Source of the DNA: Pseudomonas arsenicoxydans
GTDB taxonomy: Bacteria > Pseudomonadota > Gammaproteobacteria > Pseudomonadales > Pseudomonadaceae
Length of the DNA stretch: 64,000 nucleotides
NCBI RefSeq assembly: GCF_006438915.1
Contig: NZ_RCZE01000001.1
Location: 172,325 to 236,324, forward strand
Direction: 5' to 3'
The notes beneath the pieces were generated by a model. That model searched no databases. It was given only the letters and a program-made list of their open reading frames with translations, and was not told where the DNA came from. Shown here piece by piece: positions 33,537 to 42,868 of the stretch (positions are counted from its first letter, which is position 1; each line of letters starts with the position of its first letter). The position numbers were made by a program, and so were the translations under genes.

Positions 33537-34916
33537 GTGACTGAACTGACTGGACTGCAAACTCTCTGGCTGACCGAAACCGTGCGCCTGCGTGAAGAAC
33601 ACGCCGGCCCTCTGGACGACATGGAAGCCAACCGACTGGCCCGCAGCGCTGGCGGTGACTTGCCGACACGGATTCAACGGCGGGCCGTGTGGCTGGCTGA
33701 ACGCGATGGTTTGGCCAATGCCCTGCAACACTGGCTGCAAGGCGCGCGAATGGCGCTGATCGTGATGGCGGTGCTGGCCGTGATCAGCGGCGCCGGGCTG
33801 GCGTTTGCCGCGATGGGTGACGGGCAAACCCCGGTGAATGTGTTCTGGGCCTTGGGCAGTCTGCTCGGGCTGAATCTGATTCTGTTGCTCAGCTGGGCAC
33901 TGGGCCTGGTCTTCGCCGGCGAACACGGCGCCACCCTCGGGCGCTTATGGTTGTGGCTCAGCGAAAAACTCGCGCGTGATGCCAAAGCCGCGCAACTGGC
34001 CCCGGCCCTGTTGCTGTTATTGCAACGACACAAACTCAATCGCTGGGCGGTCGGTACGCTGGTCAACGGCTTGTGGCTGCTGGCGATGCTCAGCGCCCTG
34101 GTGATTCTGCTGACCTTGATGGCGACCCGGCGTTACGGCTTCGTCTGGGAAACCACCATTTTGAGCGCCGACACCTTCGTCGCCATGACCCAGGCCCTTG
34201 GCGCACTGCCGGCCCTGCTCGGCTTCAGCGTGCCCACCGTGGAAATGATCCGCGCCAGTGGCGATGCCGCGCTGAACATCGAAAGCGCTCGGCAGGCCTG
34301 GGCCGCGTGGCTGGTGGGTGTACTGCTGGTCTACGGGGTGCTGCCGCGTTTGCTGCTGATGCTGTTTTGTCGGTGGCGCTGGAAAACCGGCCAGGCAAAG
34401 CTGCATCTGGACCTGAACCTGCCCGGCTATGCCCAATTGCGCGAGCGATTGATGCCCACCAGCGAACGCCTCGGCATCAGTGATGCCGCGCCGGAGCTAC
34501 TGCATCACGTCGAAAGCGGTGTCACCGACCAACAAAGCGACGGCGCCCTGCTGGTCGCCATCGAACTCGATGACCAACGCCCGTGGCCACCGCAACTGCC
34601 GAAAACCGTGGGCAACGCCGGGATTCTCGACAGCCGTGAATCACGCCACCGACTCCTCGAACAATTGAGCCGCTTTCCGCCCGCACGCTTGGTCATCGCC
34701 TGCGACCCACGGCGCTCGCCGGACCGTGGCAGCCTGGCGCTGATTGCCGAACTGGCGCGCAATGCCGCCGCCACCCGCGTCTGGCTGCTGCCAGCACCGC
34801 CCGGCGAAGCGCTGGACGCCGAACGGCTGGGTGACTGGCACGTCGCATTGCAGCAGCTGGAATTGCCGTTCGCCGATTGCGCGCCGATGAACTGGCTGGA
34901 GACCGGTCATGAGTAA
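33537..34916 (+). CDS. DUF2868 membrane protein
   Basis: About 459 residues. It opens TELTGLQTLWLTETVRLREEHAGPL, then has several membrane helices (about residues 70-135, 170-200 and 265-290) and a C-terminal cytoplasmic domain without known motif. The GTG at 33537 is the likely start; an ATG at 33525 would add four residues. It overlaps the DUF3482 GTPase by eight bases. The DUF2868-DUF3482 pair is widespread in proteobacteria and its role is unknown; membrane recruitment of the GTPase is an inference. Confidence 0.88.
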   Translation: MTELTGLQTLWLTETVRLREEHAGPLDDMEANRLARSAGGDLPTRIQRRAVWLAERDGLANALQHWLQGARMALIVMAVLAVISGAGLAFAAMGDGQTPVNVFWALGSLLGLNLILLLSWALGLVFAGEHGATLGRLWLWLSEKLARDAKAAQLAPALLLLLQRHKLNRWAVGTLVNGLWLLAMLSALVILLTLMATRRYGFVWETTILSADTFVAMTQALGALPALLGFSVPTVEMIRASGDAALNIESARQAWAAWLVGVLLVYGVLPRLLLMLFCRWRWKTGQAKLHLDLNLPGYAQLRERLMPTSERLGISDAAPELLHHVESGVTDQQSDGALLVAIELDDQRPWPPQLPKTVGNAGILDSRESRHRLLEQLSRFPPARLVIACDPRRSPDRGSLALIAELARNAAATRVWLLPAPPGEALDAERLGDWHVALQQLELPFADCAPMNWLETGHE

Positions 34917-36285
34917 CGCCTGGAAGGCCCCGTTGAAGCTCGCTGTGGTCGGCCACACCAACGTCGGCAAAACCTCGTTGCTGCGCACATTGACCCGTGA
35001 TGTCGGCTTCGGCGAAGTGTCCCATCGCCCCAGCACCACGCGCCACGTTGAGGGCGCACGCTTGTCGGTGGACGGTGAGCCGCTGCTCGACCTCTACGAC
35101 ACGCCGGGCCTGGAAGATGCCATCGCCCTGCTCGACTACCTCGAACGCCTGGAACGTCCTGGCGAACGCCTCGACGGCCCGGCCCGTCTGGCGCGATTCC
35201 TTGAGGGCAGCGAAGCCCGGCAGCGCTTTGAGCAGGAAGCCAAAGTGTTGCGGCAACTGCTCACCTGCGATGCCGGTCTGTACGTGATCGATGCCCGCGA
35301 ACCGGTGCTGGCCAAGTACCGCGATGAACTGGAAGTGCTGGCCAGTTGCGGAAAACCGCTGCTGCCGGTGCTGAATTTCGTCAGCAGCGCCAATCATCGC
35401 GAACCGGATTGGCGCGAAGCGTTGGCGCGTCTGGGTTTGCACGCATTGGTTCGCTTCGACAGCGTCGCACCGCCTGAGGATGGCGAACGCCGCCTATATG
35501 AAAGCCTCGCGTTGCTGCTGGAAAACTCCCGTGAACAGCTTGAACGCTTGATCGCCGATCAACAGGCCCAGCGCCTCGCACGTCAGCAAAGTGCAGTCCG
35601 GTTGATTGCCGAATTGTTGATTGACTGCGCCGCCTGCCGACGCAGTGTCGCCAGCGATGCGGAGCAGGAACGACAGGCCATCAGTGAACTGCACAAAGCC
35701 GTGCGGCAGCGCGAACAACGCTGCGTTGAAGCGCTGCTCAAGCTTTACGCGTTTCGCCCACAGGATGCGGCGGCCAGCGACTTGCCGCTGCTCGATGGCC
35801 GTTGGGGTGATGACTTGTTTAACCCGGAAACCCTGAAGCAGCTCGGTGTCCGGGTTGGCAGCGGGATCGCGGCCGGTGCGGCAGCCGGGGCCGGGGTCGA
35901 CTTGTTGGTTGGCGGCCTGACGCTTGGCGCAGCCGCACTGGCCGGTGCGATTGCCGGTGGCGCCCTGCAAACCGCACGCAGTTATGGCAGCCGGTTAATC
36001 GGCAAGATCAAAGGCAAACGGGAACTGACCATCGATGACAGCGTGCTGCGGTTGCTGGCGTTGCGTCAGCGCCAGCTGTTGCAGGCACTGAACGCACGCG
36101 GGCACGCGGCAATGGACAGCATTCAGGTCGCCACGCCCCAGGACAAGACCTGGCGCGAAGGCAAGTTGCCCGAGGCACTGAACAAGGCTCGGGCGCATCC
36201 GCAGTGGTCATCGCTCAATCCGCAGGCGAAGTTGAATCAGGCGGAGAGGCAGGAGCAGGTTGAGGTGTTAGCGCAGCAGTTGTGA
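34909..36285 (+). CDS. DUF3482 GTPase (Era-like)
   Basis: A 458-residue protein with an N-terminal GTPase domain: G1 GHTNVGKTSLL (residues 15-25), a G2-region threonine in RPSTTRHVEG, G3 DTPGLED, and a G4-like LNFVSS in place of a standard NKxD, which may relax guanine specificity. A long charged coiled-coil-like region follows (about 200-270). Then comes a glycine/alanine-rich hydrophobic stretch (GSGIAAGAAAGAGVDLLVGGLTLGAAALAGAIAGGAL, about 319-356) that could insert in or lie on a membrane. It is translationally coupled to the DUF2868 gene. Confidence 0.9.
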   Translation: MSNAWKAPLKLAVVGHTNVGKTSLLRTLTRDVGFGEVSHRPSTTRHVEGARLSVDGEPLLDLYDTPGLEDAIALLDYLERLERPGERLDGPARLARFLEGSEARQRFEQEAKVLRQLLTCDAGLYVIDAREPVLAKYRDELEVLASCGKPLLPVLNFVSSANHREPDWREALARLGLHALVRFDSVAPPEDGERRLYESLALLLENSREQLERLIADQQAQRLARQQSAVRLIAELLIDCAACRRSVASDAEQERQAISELHKAVRQREQRCVEALLKLYAFRPQDAAASDLPLLDGRWGDDLFNPETLKQLGVRVGSGIAAGAAAGAGVDLLVGGLTLGAAALAGAIAGGALQTARSYGSRLIGKIKGKRELTIDDSVLRLLALRQRQLLQALNARGHAAMDSIQVATPQDKTWREGKLPEALNKARAHPQWSSLNPQAKLNQAERQEQVEVLAQQL

Positions 36286-36313
36286 GCCTTGATGCTTGTG
36301 GTGTTTGGGCTGG

Positions 36314-36382
36314 CCCTTCGCGAGCAGGCTCGCTCCCACATTGGAATGCGTTCCCTTGTAGGAGTGAGCCTGCTCGCGATGG
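36314..36382. repeat. mixed REP pair (class A-like and class D)
   Basis: A class A-like variant (ttcgcgagcaggctcgctcc) is paired with an inverted class D copy (ggagtgagcctgctcgcgat). It shows that members of different REP classes can pair. Confidence 0.8.
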
Positions 36383-36406
36383 AAGCGACTCGGTCTGAAG
36401 CGTCGA

Positions 36407-36886
36407 TCACCACCACCCAACCTTCAAAAACTCGCGCACCAACGCACTGACCCGACTTCGATCCGTGCGATCCGCCCGGCCATCGTTGTCCACGTCAGAA
36501 CTCAACACCACCTCATACGCCCCGTCGTTATCCAGGTCGTGAACCGCCGCCTTATAGGCAATCTGCGCCCCGTCATGAAAGTGCAGCCGCACCGTTTCCG
36601 GGGTGCCATCGGCGCTGGGGTTTTGCGAGAAGATTCGCAGGTGCCGCGCCTCCTCGTCGCCGGCGTTGTACCAGGCACATTTCAAATAGGCGGTGCCCAA
36701 GCGCTTCAGCCTGTGCAGGTCCGTTTGCGTGGCTTCGCGCTGCAGCTGTTCATCTTCATAAAAGCGCAAGTGCAACGTATCGGGCTGGCCGTTAGCGCTT
36801 TGATCCTGTGCGATGACTTTTAGATAACGCATCCATGCGCTCCGGTCGAAAACATCAGCCTGGACTGACTCGGTCCGACGGTCCAT
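36407..36886 (-). CDS. hypothetical protein with internal repeats and Ca-binding-like loops
   Basis: A 159-residue protein I do not recognise. Two copies of a ~38-residue unit can be aligned: residues 21-58 (YLKVIAQDQSANGQPDTLHLRF) and 82-119 (HLRIFSQNPSADGTPETVRLHF). They are followed by DLDNDGAYEV and DVDNDGRADRTD, which look like EF-hand or dockerin-type calcium loops. There is no signal peptide or membrane helix. It lies 30 bp downstream of the PhnZ-like gene on the same strand and could be cotranscribed with the phosphonate genes, though nothing links it to them biochemically. Confidence 0.7.
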   Translation of the reverse strand: MDRRTESVQADVFDRSAWMRYLKVIAQDQSANGQPDTLHLRFYEDEQLQREATQTDLHRLKRLGTAYLKCAWYNAGDEEARHLRIFSQNPSADGTPETVRLHFHDGAQIAYKAAVHDLDNDGAYEVVLSSDVDNDGRADRTDRSRVSALVREFLKVGWW

Positions 36887-36916
36887 GCGACCGTTCCCTA
36901 TCGCACGTGGGACAAG

Positions 36917-37483
36917 TCAACTCACCGCGCGGGACAACAGACCGACAGCCTTGCCCTTCAAGATGTCGAGGTCGATCACCGGCACGCGCATCTCTTTGGC
37001 CAACTCATCCCACTGCCGCATGCGCAAACTGACCTCGCACAGAGGATCCTGCTCGAAGGCTTCAGCCTCGGCCGCTGTCATCACCCCGCCCTGATATTCC
37101 AGGGTGCGACGGCTCGCCTCGCTCAAACGGTCGTAGTACCCAGGCTCTTTGAGCGTCAGATAACGCTTGGCCTGCACGTGGTATTCCACCAGGCGCGCCA
37201 TGCGTTCGCTGAAACCGGCGCGGCGCAGGTAGTCGGCGCCCAGCCGTTCGTGGCTGACCACGCCGAAGCCGCCCATGTTTTCGGAGCTTTCGACGCAGAT
37301 GTGCCCGATGTCGTGAAAAAACGCAGCCAGCACCACTTCATCATCGAAGCCTTCGGCCATCGCCAGTTGCGCCGCCTGAGACATGTGCTCGGTCTGTGAC
37401 ACCGGTTCGCCGATGTAATCGCTGTCGCCAAAGCGTTCGTACAGACCGAACACCTCGGCGATCACCTGTTCGTGATTTGTCAT
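36917..37483 (-). CDS. PhnZ/TmpB-like HD-domain mixed-valent diiron oxygenase
   Basis: A 188-residue HD-domain oxygenase expected to cleave the C-P bond of a hydroxylated aminoalkylphosphonate, giving an amino acid and phosphate. Iron ligands of PhnZ can be placed with an offset of one: H33, H57 and D58 (FFHDIGH), H61, H78, H102, D159. The PhnZ substrate-gating pair Tyr/Glu is also present (Y23, E26 in SDYIGE). This argues against a simple phosphohydrolase. The start ATG at 37483 shares a base with the stop of the FAD enzyme (TGATG). No 2-oxoglutarate hydroxylase partner (PhnY/TmpA) is in the window. Confidence 0.87.
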   Translation of the reverse strand: MTNHEQVIAEVFGLYERFGDSDYIGEPVSQTEHMSQAAQLAMAEGFDDEVVLAAFFHDIGHICVESSENMGGFGVVSHERLGADYLRRAGFSERMARLVEYHVQAKRYLTLKEPGYYDRLSEASRRTLEYQGGVMTAAEAEAFEQDPLCEVSLRMRQWDELAKEMRVPVIDLDILKGKAVGLLSRAVS

Positions 37484-38616
37484 CAACGCTCTCCCAGCAA
37501 AGTCGCCACATTACGTTCTGCCATCGCAGGCCCGACGCTCATGCCCACGCCGGTGTGCATCAGTGCAATGCTGACCCCCGGCATCGGGCGCAGGAACGAA
37601 AACGGCCCCGGCCCCCGTGAACCATAGACACCCTGCCAGCGTTCAACCACTTGCACCTTGCAGCCCAGGGTCTGCTCGGCCAGTTCGATCATCCAGTCGT
37701 CCACTTGCTCGGCATTGAACGGCGACGGATCGCTGCCGTAGTGGTGGGAGTCGCCGATGATCAACTCGCCGTAAGGCGTCGGGCTGATCAGCAGGTGGAT
37801 ACCGTTGTCATGCAGGTGTGGCTCGTCTCGCAGAATTTGCGCCTGCACCGCCGCTGCTTCCGGCAAATCGGCAAAGGCGCCGTAGTGCACGCAACTCAAA
37901 CCGGTGAGCAACGCGTGTTGCAGGTTGAGGTTGATCTGCGGGCGAGCGCGAAGCATTTGCAGGCGACAGATTTGCGGGTTGAGTGCTGCAATCTGTTCGG
38001 CCAGCAACGTCTGATAATCGTGGCCGGAACAGACGATGATCTGCTCGGCGCTGAAGGTGCCGGCGGTGCTGTGCAAGCGCCCCGGTTCGATGTCGCGGAC
38101 CAGCGTCGAAAAGTGAAAGGTCACGCCGAGTTCGCAGCGCAGGTAGTCGATCAGCGCCGGGATGGCTTCGCGGGAATACAACTGCTGATCGTCCATTCCG
38201 TGCAACGCGGCGCGGTGATGGGTGAACTGACCGCGGTACAGATCACGCAGTGCGGCGCCGCGCAGCAGTTCGACGCGGTAACCGTGTTCCACGGCGCGAC
38301 CGGCGCAGAATGCTTCCAGAAGGTGTTCTTCGGCTTCGGTGCGGGCGAACAGGTATGAGCCGTTGCGCCTGAGTTGCAGGCCGGCGAGTTGCGCCCATTG
38401 GCCCCAGATCTCGCGACTGGCCTTGGCCAGATCGAGCATCGGACCCGGCGGCTGGCCGGTGACGAGGGCCTGGCCGAAGTTGCGCACCGAGGCGCCCAAG
38501 GGCGTTTCGCTGCGTTCGAAAACGCTGACTTTCAGACCGCGTCGGGCGGCGGCGTAGGCGTGGGACAGGCCGAGGATGCCGGCGCCTACGATCAGCAGGT
38601 CGTTGTGTTGTGTCAT
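37483..38616 (-). CDS. FAD-dependent oxidoreductase of phosphonate clusters (TIGR03364 type)
   Basis: A 377-residue DAO-fold flavoenzyme with N-terminal dinucleotide motif LIVGAGILGLSHAYAAARRG (residues 7-26), an NFGQALVTGQ segment, and a C-terminal GVYGSRGPGPFSFLRPMPGVSIALMHTGVGMSVGPAMAE. Family members recur beside phosphonate catabolic genes and are thought to oxidise aminophosphonates such as N-methylated 2-aminoethylphosphonate; which substrate applies here is not visible. The start is the ATG at 38616 (MTQHNDLL). It is coupled to the PhnZ-like gene downstream and separated from the transporter genes by a REP pair. Confidence 0.87.
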   Translation of the reverse strand: MTQHNDLLIVGAGILGLSHAYAAARRGLKVSVFERSETPLGASVRNFGQALVTGQPPGPMLDLAKASREIWGQWAQLAGLQLRRNGSYLFARTEAEEHLLEAFCAGRAVEHGYRVELLRGAALRDLYRGQFTHHRAALHGMDDQQLYSREAIPALIDYLRCELGVTFHFSTLVRDIEPGRLHSTAGTFSAEQIIVCSGHDYQTLLAEQIAALNPQICRLQMLRARPQINLNLQHALLTGLSCVHYGAFADLPEAAAVQAQILRDEPHLHDNGIHLLISPTPYGELIIGDSHHYGSDPSPFNAEQVDDWMIELAEQTLGCKVQVVERWQGVYGSRGPGPFSFLRPMPGVSIALMHTGVGMSVGPAMAERNVATLLGER

Positions 38617-38642
38617 GGGGTTTTTGCTCTGAATTCGAGACC

Positions 38643-38742
38643 GCTTTCGCGAGCAAGCCCGCTCCCACATTTGATCTGTGTCGTTCACAAATCCAATGTC
38701 CACTGGAGATCCAGTGTGGGAGCGGGCTTGCTCGCGAAGGGG
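38643..38742. repeat. REP pair (class A)
   Basis: Inverted class A pair between the FAD oxidoreductase and the binding-protein gene, i.e. inside a same-strand cluster, where it may protect the upstream transporter mRNA. Confidence 0.92.
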
Positions 38743-38763
38743 CCCTGTCAGCCGATGAAGATC

Positions 38764-39789
38764 TTACTTGGCAACCACTTTCTCGGACTTGCCGTCATAG
38801 CGCTTGCGCCATTCGGTCAGGATCTCGTCGCGGTTCTTGGAAGCCCAGGCAAAGTCGTTCTTGATCAAACGCTGCTCGTAGTCGGCCGGCAATTCAGTCT
38901 GCGGCTTGGCGATACCCGGCTGAGCCAGTACCGCGAAGTTCTCTTTGTAGAGTTCCATTGCCGCCGGGCTCGCCGAGAAGTCAGCCAGTTTCTTCGCCGC
39001 GTCTTCATGCGGCGTGCCTTTGATCACGGCGGTCGCTTCGATCTCCCAGCCCAGGCCTTCTTTCGGCAGGATGATGTCCAGCGGTGCGCCTTGGCGCTTC
39101 AACTGAACGGCCGGGTATTCAAAGGAAATACCAATCGGGAATTCGCCGGCGGCCGCCAGTTTGCAAGGCTTGGAACCGGAGTGAACGTACTGGCCGATGT
39201 TCTGGTGCAAAGCGTCCATGTACGCCCAGCCCTGTTTCTCGCCGAAGGTTTGCAGCCAGGCGCTGACGTCGAGGAAACCGGTGCCGGACGAGGCAGGGTT
39301 AGGCATGACGATCTTGCCTTTGTACTCAGGCTTGGTCAGGTCTTGCCAGCTCACAGGCTTGGTCAGGCCCTGCTTCTCGGCTTCGACGGTGTTGAAGCAA
39401 ATGGTCGCGGCCCAGACGTCCATGCCGACCCAGGCTGGCGGGTTGGCGGCGTCGCGGTAGTTGCCGCCGATCTTGCCCAGGTCCTTCGGCGCGTAGCTTT
39501 GCAGCATGCCTTGCTGGTCGAGAATCGCCAGGCTCGAAGCGGCCAGGCCCCAGACTGCGTCAGCCTGTGGGCGGGCTTTTTCGGCCAGCAACTTGGCGGT
39601 GATGATGCCGGTGGAGTCGCGTACCCACTTGATCTCGACGTCCGGGTTGGTCTTTTCGAATGCAGCCTTGTAAGCGGTCAGTTGTTCGGCTTCGAGGGCG
39701 GTGTACACCGTCAACTCGGTTTTCGCCGCGAAGGCGTTCAGGCTGAAAGCGGTGAGGACAGCAGCGGCCAGGGCCAGGGGCTTGAACAT
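38764..39789 (-). CDS. 2-aminoethylphosphonate-type ABC transporter, substrate-binding protein
   Basis: A 341-residue periplasmic binding protein with a signal peptide (cleavage after AFA, residue 21), then KTELTVYTALEAEQLTAYKAAFE, typical of the ferric/phosphonate class of solute-binding proteins, and WVRDSTGIITAKLLAEKARPQADAVWGLAASS. The match is to the putative 2-aminoethylphosphonate binding protein family (TIGR03261). It is the third gene of the ATPase-permease-binding protein order, 41 bp after the permease. Confidence 0.88.
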   Translation of the reverse strand: MFKPLALAAAVLTAFSLNAFAAKTELTVYTALEAEQLTAYKAAFEKTNPDVEIKWVRDSTGIITAKLLAEKARPQADAVWGLAASSLAILDQQGMLQSYAPKDLGKIGGNYRDAANPPAWVGMDVWAATICFNTVEAEKQGLTKPVSWQDLTKPEYKGKIVMPNPASSGTGFLDVSAWLQTFGEKQGWAYMDALHQNIGQYVHSGSKPCKLAAAGEFPIGISFEYPAVQLKRQGAPLDIILPKEGLGWEIEATAVIKGTPHEDAAKKLADFSASPAAMELYKENFAVLAQPGIAKPQTELPADYEQRLIKNDFAWASKNRDEILTEWRKRYDGKSEKVVAK

Positions 39790-39830
39790 GATCTTTTCCT
39801 GTTTTTGAGTTGAGGTTGCGGGATTGGAAA

Positions 39831-41555
39831 TCAGTGGCCAGGCGCGGTCTGCCGCCAGGCTTGGGAGCGGCGCAGCAAACCGCGCGAAGCCCAGGCCAGC
39901 AGCAGGGACACGCCCGCCGAGGTGAACAGAATCAGGGTCGACATCGCCGCCGCGCCGCCGACGTTGCCGGCGTCGTCCATGTTCAGCACCGCCACCGCCG
40001 CGAGGAGGGTGTCGGGGCTGTAGAGGAAGATCGCCGCCGAGACGGTGGTCATGGCCGAGACGAACAGGTAGCGCACGATGTCCAGCAGCGCCGGCAGGCA
40101 GATCGGCACGGTGACGCGCAGGTAATGCCGATACAGCGGCGCCTTGAGCGACAGCGCGGCGGCTTCGAACTCGGCATCGAGCTGACGCAGCGCGGTGGTT
40201 GCGGTCATTTGTGCGGTGGTCAAATAGTGAGCAATGGTGCAGACCACCAGCAGGGTCATGGTCCCGTAGAGCATATGCAGCGGGTTGCCGGTGAGGTTGA
40301 AAAAGAAGACGTAACCCAGGCCCAGCACCAGTCCCGGCACCGCCATCGGTACGAAACTGAGCATGCGCAAAGTCAGGTTCAGTCCGCGCTGGCCCTTGGT
40401 TTTTTCCATCAGGTAAGCGCCGGTGAAAATCAGCACGCTGCCGATCAACGCCGTGCACAACGCCATCTTCACGCTGTTGCCATACGCCAGCCAGCCGCCG
40501 CCCGCCGTGTCATTGAACTGGTAGTGGTTGAGCGAGAGCGACAGGTTGTACGGCCAAAATTTGACCAGCGAAGAGAAGATCGCCATGCCGAACACCAGCA
40601 GCAACGCCGCGCTGATCAGCAACACGATGCCCAAGTAGCAGCCGTCGCGCAGTTTCGAGGGCGCAGGCTTGAACACTTGCGCACGTCCGCTCATGGAATC
40701 GCCGTGACGTCGACGAAGCCAGGCATCGACGCCGAAACTGAACAGCGCTGGCAACAGCAGGACCATGCCGATCAGCGCACCGCGACCGAATTGTTGCTGG
40801 CCGACCACCGCTTTGTAGGCTTCCAGCGCCAGCACTTGGTAGTCGCCGCCAACCACCACAGGCACGCCGAAGTCGGTGATGGTCAACGTGAATACCAGGC
40901 AGAATGCGGCGAACACGGCCTGACGCGTCGCCGGCCAGGTAATGCTGCGGAAGGCTTTTGCCGGGCTCGCGCCCATGCTGGAGGCGGCATCGAACAGTCG
41001 CGCATCCGCCAGGGACAGCGCCGACAGCAGAATCATCAAGGCGTGTGGGAAGGTGTAGATCACCTCGCCGAGCACAATGCCCCAGAAGCCGTAGATGTTG
41101 TCCGAGAGCAGGCCGCGCAACAGGCCCTGGTTGCCGAACAGATACACCAGTGCAATCCCGGGCAGCATCGACGGCGCCATCAACGGCAGCAGCGAAATGC
41201 CGCGCCAGATGCCTTTGCCGGGAATCAATGTGCGTTGCAGCGCGTAGGCAAACAGATACGCCAGCGGTACGACAATCGCCGCGACGCTGAGGGAAACCTT
41301 GAGGCTGTTGCCCAATAGCCAGTGGAAATTCTCGCTGGTCACCAACTCCCGTGCGGCCACCAGACCACCGCCCTGCCCGGCTTCGGCGCTGAAGCCGCGC
41401 CAGAAGATCGCCAGCAACGGCATCAACACAGCGACGCCGAGCAACACCAGCAACAGGACTTTGCCGCCGACCACGAACACCCGATCGCCGATTTCGGCAC
41501 GGGAGGTCTGCCGAACCTGCTTGTGCGGTATCGGCAGCGCGATGTTCGCGCTCAT
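39831..41555 (-). CDS. 2-aminoethylphosphonate-type ABC transporter, fused permease
   Basis: A 574-residue inner-membrane permease made of two fused BinderPT-type halves, each with the ABC-contact EAA-like loop (AASSMGASPAKAFRSITWPATR near residue 206 and AALSLKAPLYRHYLRVTVPICLP near residue 483), and about 12 membrane helices. Fused permeases of this size fit TIGR03262 of phosphonate importers. The start ATG at 41555 overlaps the ATPase stop by one base (TGATG). Confidence 0.9.
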   Translation of the reverse strand: MSANIALPIPHKQVRQTSRAEIGDRVFVVGGKVLLLVLLGVAVLMPLLAIFWRGFSAEAGQGGGLVAARELVTSENFHWLLGNSLKVSLSVAAIVVPLAYLFAYALQRTLIPGKGIWRGISLLPLMAPSMLPGIALVYLFGNQGLLRGLLSDNIYGFWGIVLGEVIYTFPHALMILLSALSLADARLFDAASSMGASPAKAFRSITWPATRQAVFAAFCLVFTLTITDFGVPVVVGGDYQVLALEAYKAVVGQQQFGRGALIGMVLLLPALFSFGVDAWLRRRHGDSMSGRAQVFKPAPSKLRDGCYLGIVLLISAALLLVFGMAIFSSLVKFWPYNLSLSLNHYQFNDTAGGGWLAYGNSVKMALCTALIGSVLIFTGAYLMEKTKGQRGLNLTLRMLSFVPMAVPGLVLGLGYVFFFNLTGNPLHMLYGTMTLLVVCTIAHYLTTAQMTATTALRQLDAEFEAAALSLKAPLYRHYLRVTVPICLPALLDIVRYLFVSAMTTVSAAIFLYSPDTLLAAVAVLNMDDAGNVGGAAAMSTLILFTSAGVSLLLAWASRGLLRRSQAWRQTAPGH

Positions 41556-42631
41556 CAGGCAAACACCTGCAGGCTGCGCGGCGGCAAGGCGACCATGATC
41601 TGCTGCGCGCCAAGGCGCGGCATGGCTTCCGGCGCCAGTTCGGCCAGCAACGGATGGCCCGGTAATTGGTCGAGTTCGAAGCTCATGCGGCAACGGTTGC
41701 CGAGGAAGGTGATCTCGCGAACCTTGGCCGGGAACAGGTTTTCTTCATGCACCAGCGGGTTGACGTTGATCGCTTCCGGGCGGCAGAACAAACGGCCCGA
41801 CGCGGTTTTCGCGCTGCCATCGGCCAGGCGCATGTTCAGCCCGCCGACCTGGGCATGGCTGTCACTGCTACGGCGGAACGGCAGCCAGTTGCCCTGGCCG
41901 ACGAACTCCGCCACAAACGGCGTGGCCGGGCGGTCATAGATTTCCTGCGGCGTGGCGTACTGCTCGACCTTGCCGTTGTTCATCACGGCGATGCGGTCGG
42001 CCATCAGCATGGCTTCGTCCTGATTGTGCGTGACCATCAGGGTGGTGATGCCGAGGCTGCGCTGCAATTGGCGCAGCTCGGTGCACAGGTGCTCGCGAAC
42101 CCGGGCGTCGAGTGCCGACATCGGTTCGTCCAGCAACAGTAATGAAGGCGCCGGCGCCAAGGCCCGAGCCAGGGCCACGCGTTGCTGTTGGCCGCCAGAC
42201 AATTGGCCGGGGTACTTTTTCTCACTGCCGATCAGGCCGACCAGCTCCAGCATCTGACCGACACGCTTGCGCACTTCGTCACGACCACTGCCGGCGAGGC
42301 CGTAGGCAATGTTCGCTTCGACGGTGAGATTGGGGAACAGCGCGTAGGACTGGAACAGAATGCCGTAGTCCCGCGCCTGAGGTGCGAGGTGGGAAACGTC
42401 GCGATCACCGAGGTACAACTCGCCGCTGTCCTGTTTTTCCAGACCGGCGATGCAGCGCAGCAAGGTGGTTTTGCCACAACCCGACGGGCCCAGCAGACAC
42501 ACCAGTTCACCGGCCGCCACGTCGAGGGAAACGTTATCCAGCGCAGTAAAGGCGCCGAAGCGTTTCTGTACGCCGCGCACCTTCATCGGGGCGCCGGGGT
42601 TGGTCAGGGCAGTTGCGATCGAGTGGTTCAT
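41555..42631 (-). CDS. 2-aminoethylphosphonate-type ABC transporter, ATPase
   Basis: A 358-residue importer ATPase with Walker A GPSGCGKTT, Q-loop LFQSYALFP, signature LSGGQQQRVALARALA, Walker B LLLLDEPMSALD, switch VTHNQDEA, and a C-terminal TOBE-type regulatory domain (about residues 270-358). It is first in the transporter operon. A 237-bp gap containing a class B REP pair separates it from the LysR gene upstream on the same strand. Confidence 0.92.
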   Translation of the reverse strand: MNHSIATALTNPGAPMKVRGVQKRFGAFTALDNVSLDVAAGELVCLLGPSGCGKTTLLRCIAGLEKQDSGELYLGDRDVSHLAPQARDYGILFQSYALFPNLTVEANIAYGLAGSGRDEVRKRVGQMLELVGLIGSEKKYPGQLSGGQQQRVALARALAPAPSLLLLDEPMSALDARVREHLCTELRQLQRSLGITTLMVTHNQDEAMLMADRIAVMNNGKVEQYATPQEIYDRPATPFVAEFVGQGNWLPFRRSSDSHAQVGGLNMRLADGSAKTASGRLFCRPEAINVNPLVHEENLFPAKVREITFLGNRCRMSFELDQLPGHPLLAELAPEAMPRLGAQQIMVALPPRSLQVFA

Positions 42632-42761
42632 GGACAGGCCTCATCAAGCAGATGAAGGCCATCCTAGGGATGTAATGCGTCCGTCATGTGGCAGTGAGGC
42701 AAAAACGGCTGATAGTGGTATTCAGGGATTTGGGTTGGATAGCACAGACAATGATTAACCT

Positions 42762-42866
42762 GTGGCGAGGGAGCTTGCTCCCGTTGGACTGCGCAGCAGG
42801 CCCGGCTTTTTAGGGCAAATGGGGCCGCTTCGCAGCCCAGCGGGAGCAAGCTCCCTCGCCACAGGG
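42762..42866. repeat. REP pair (class B)
   Basis: Inverted class B pair (tgtggcgagggagcttgctc and complement) just after the LysR stop. Confidence 0.9.
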
Positions 42867-42868
42867 AT

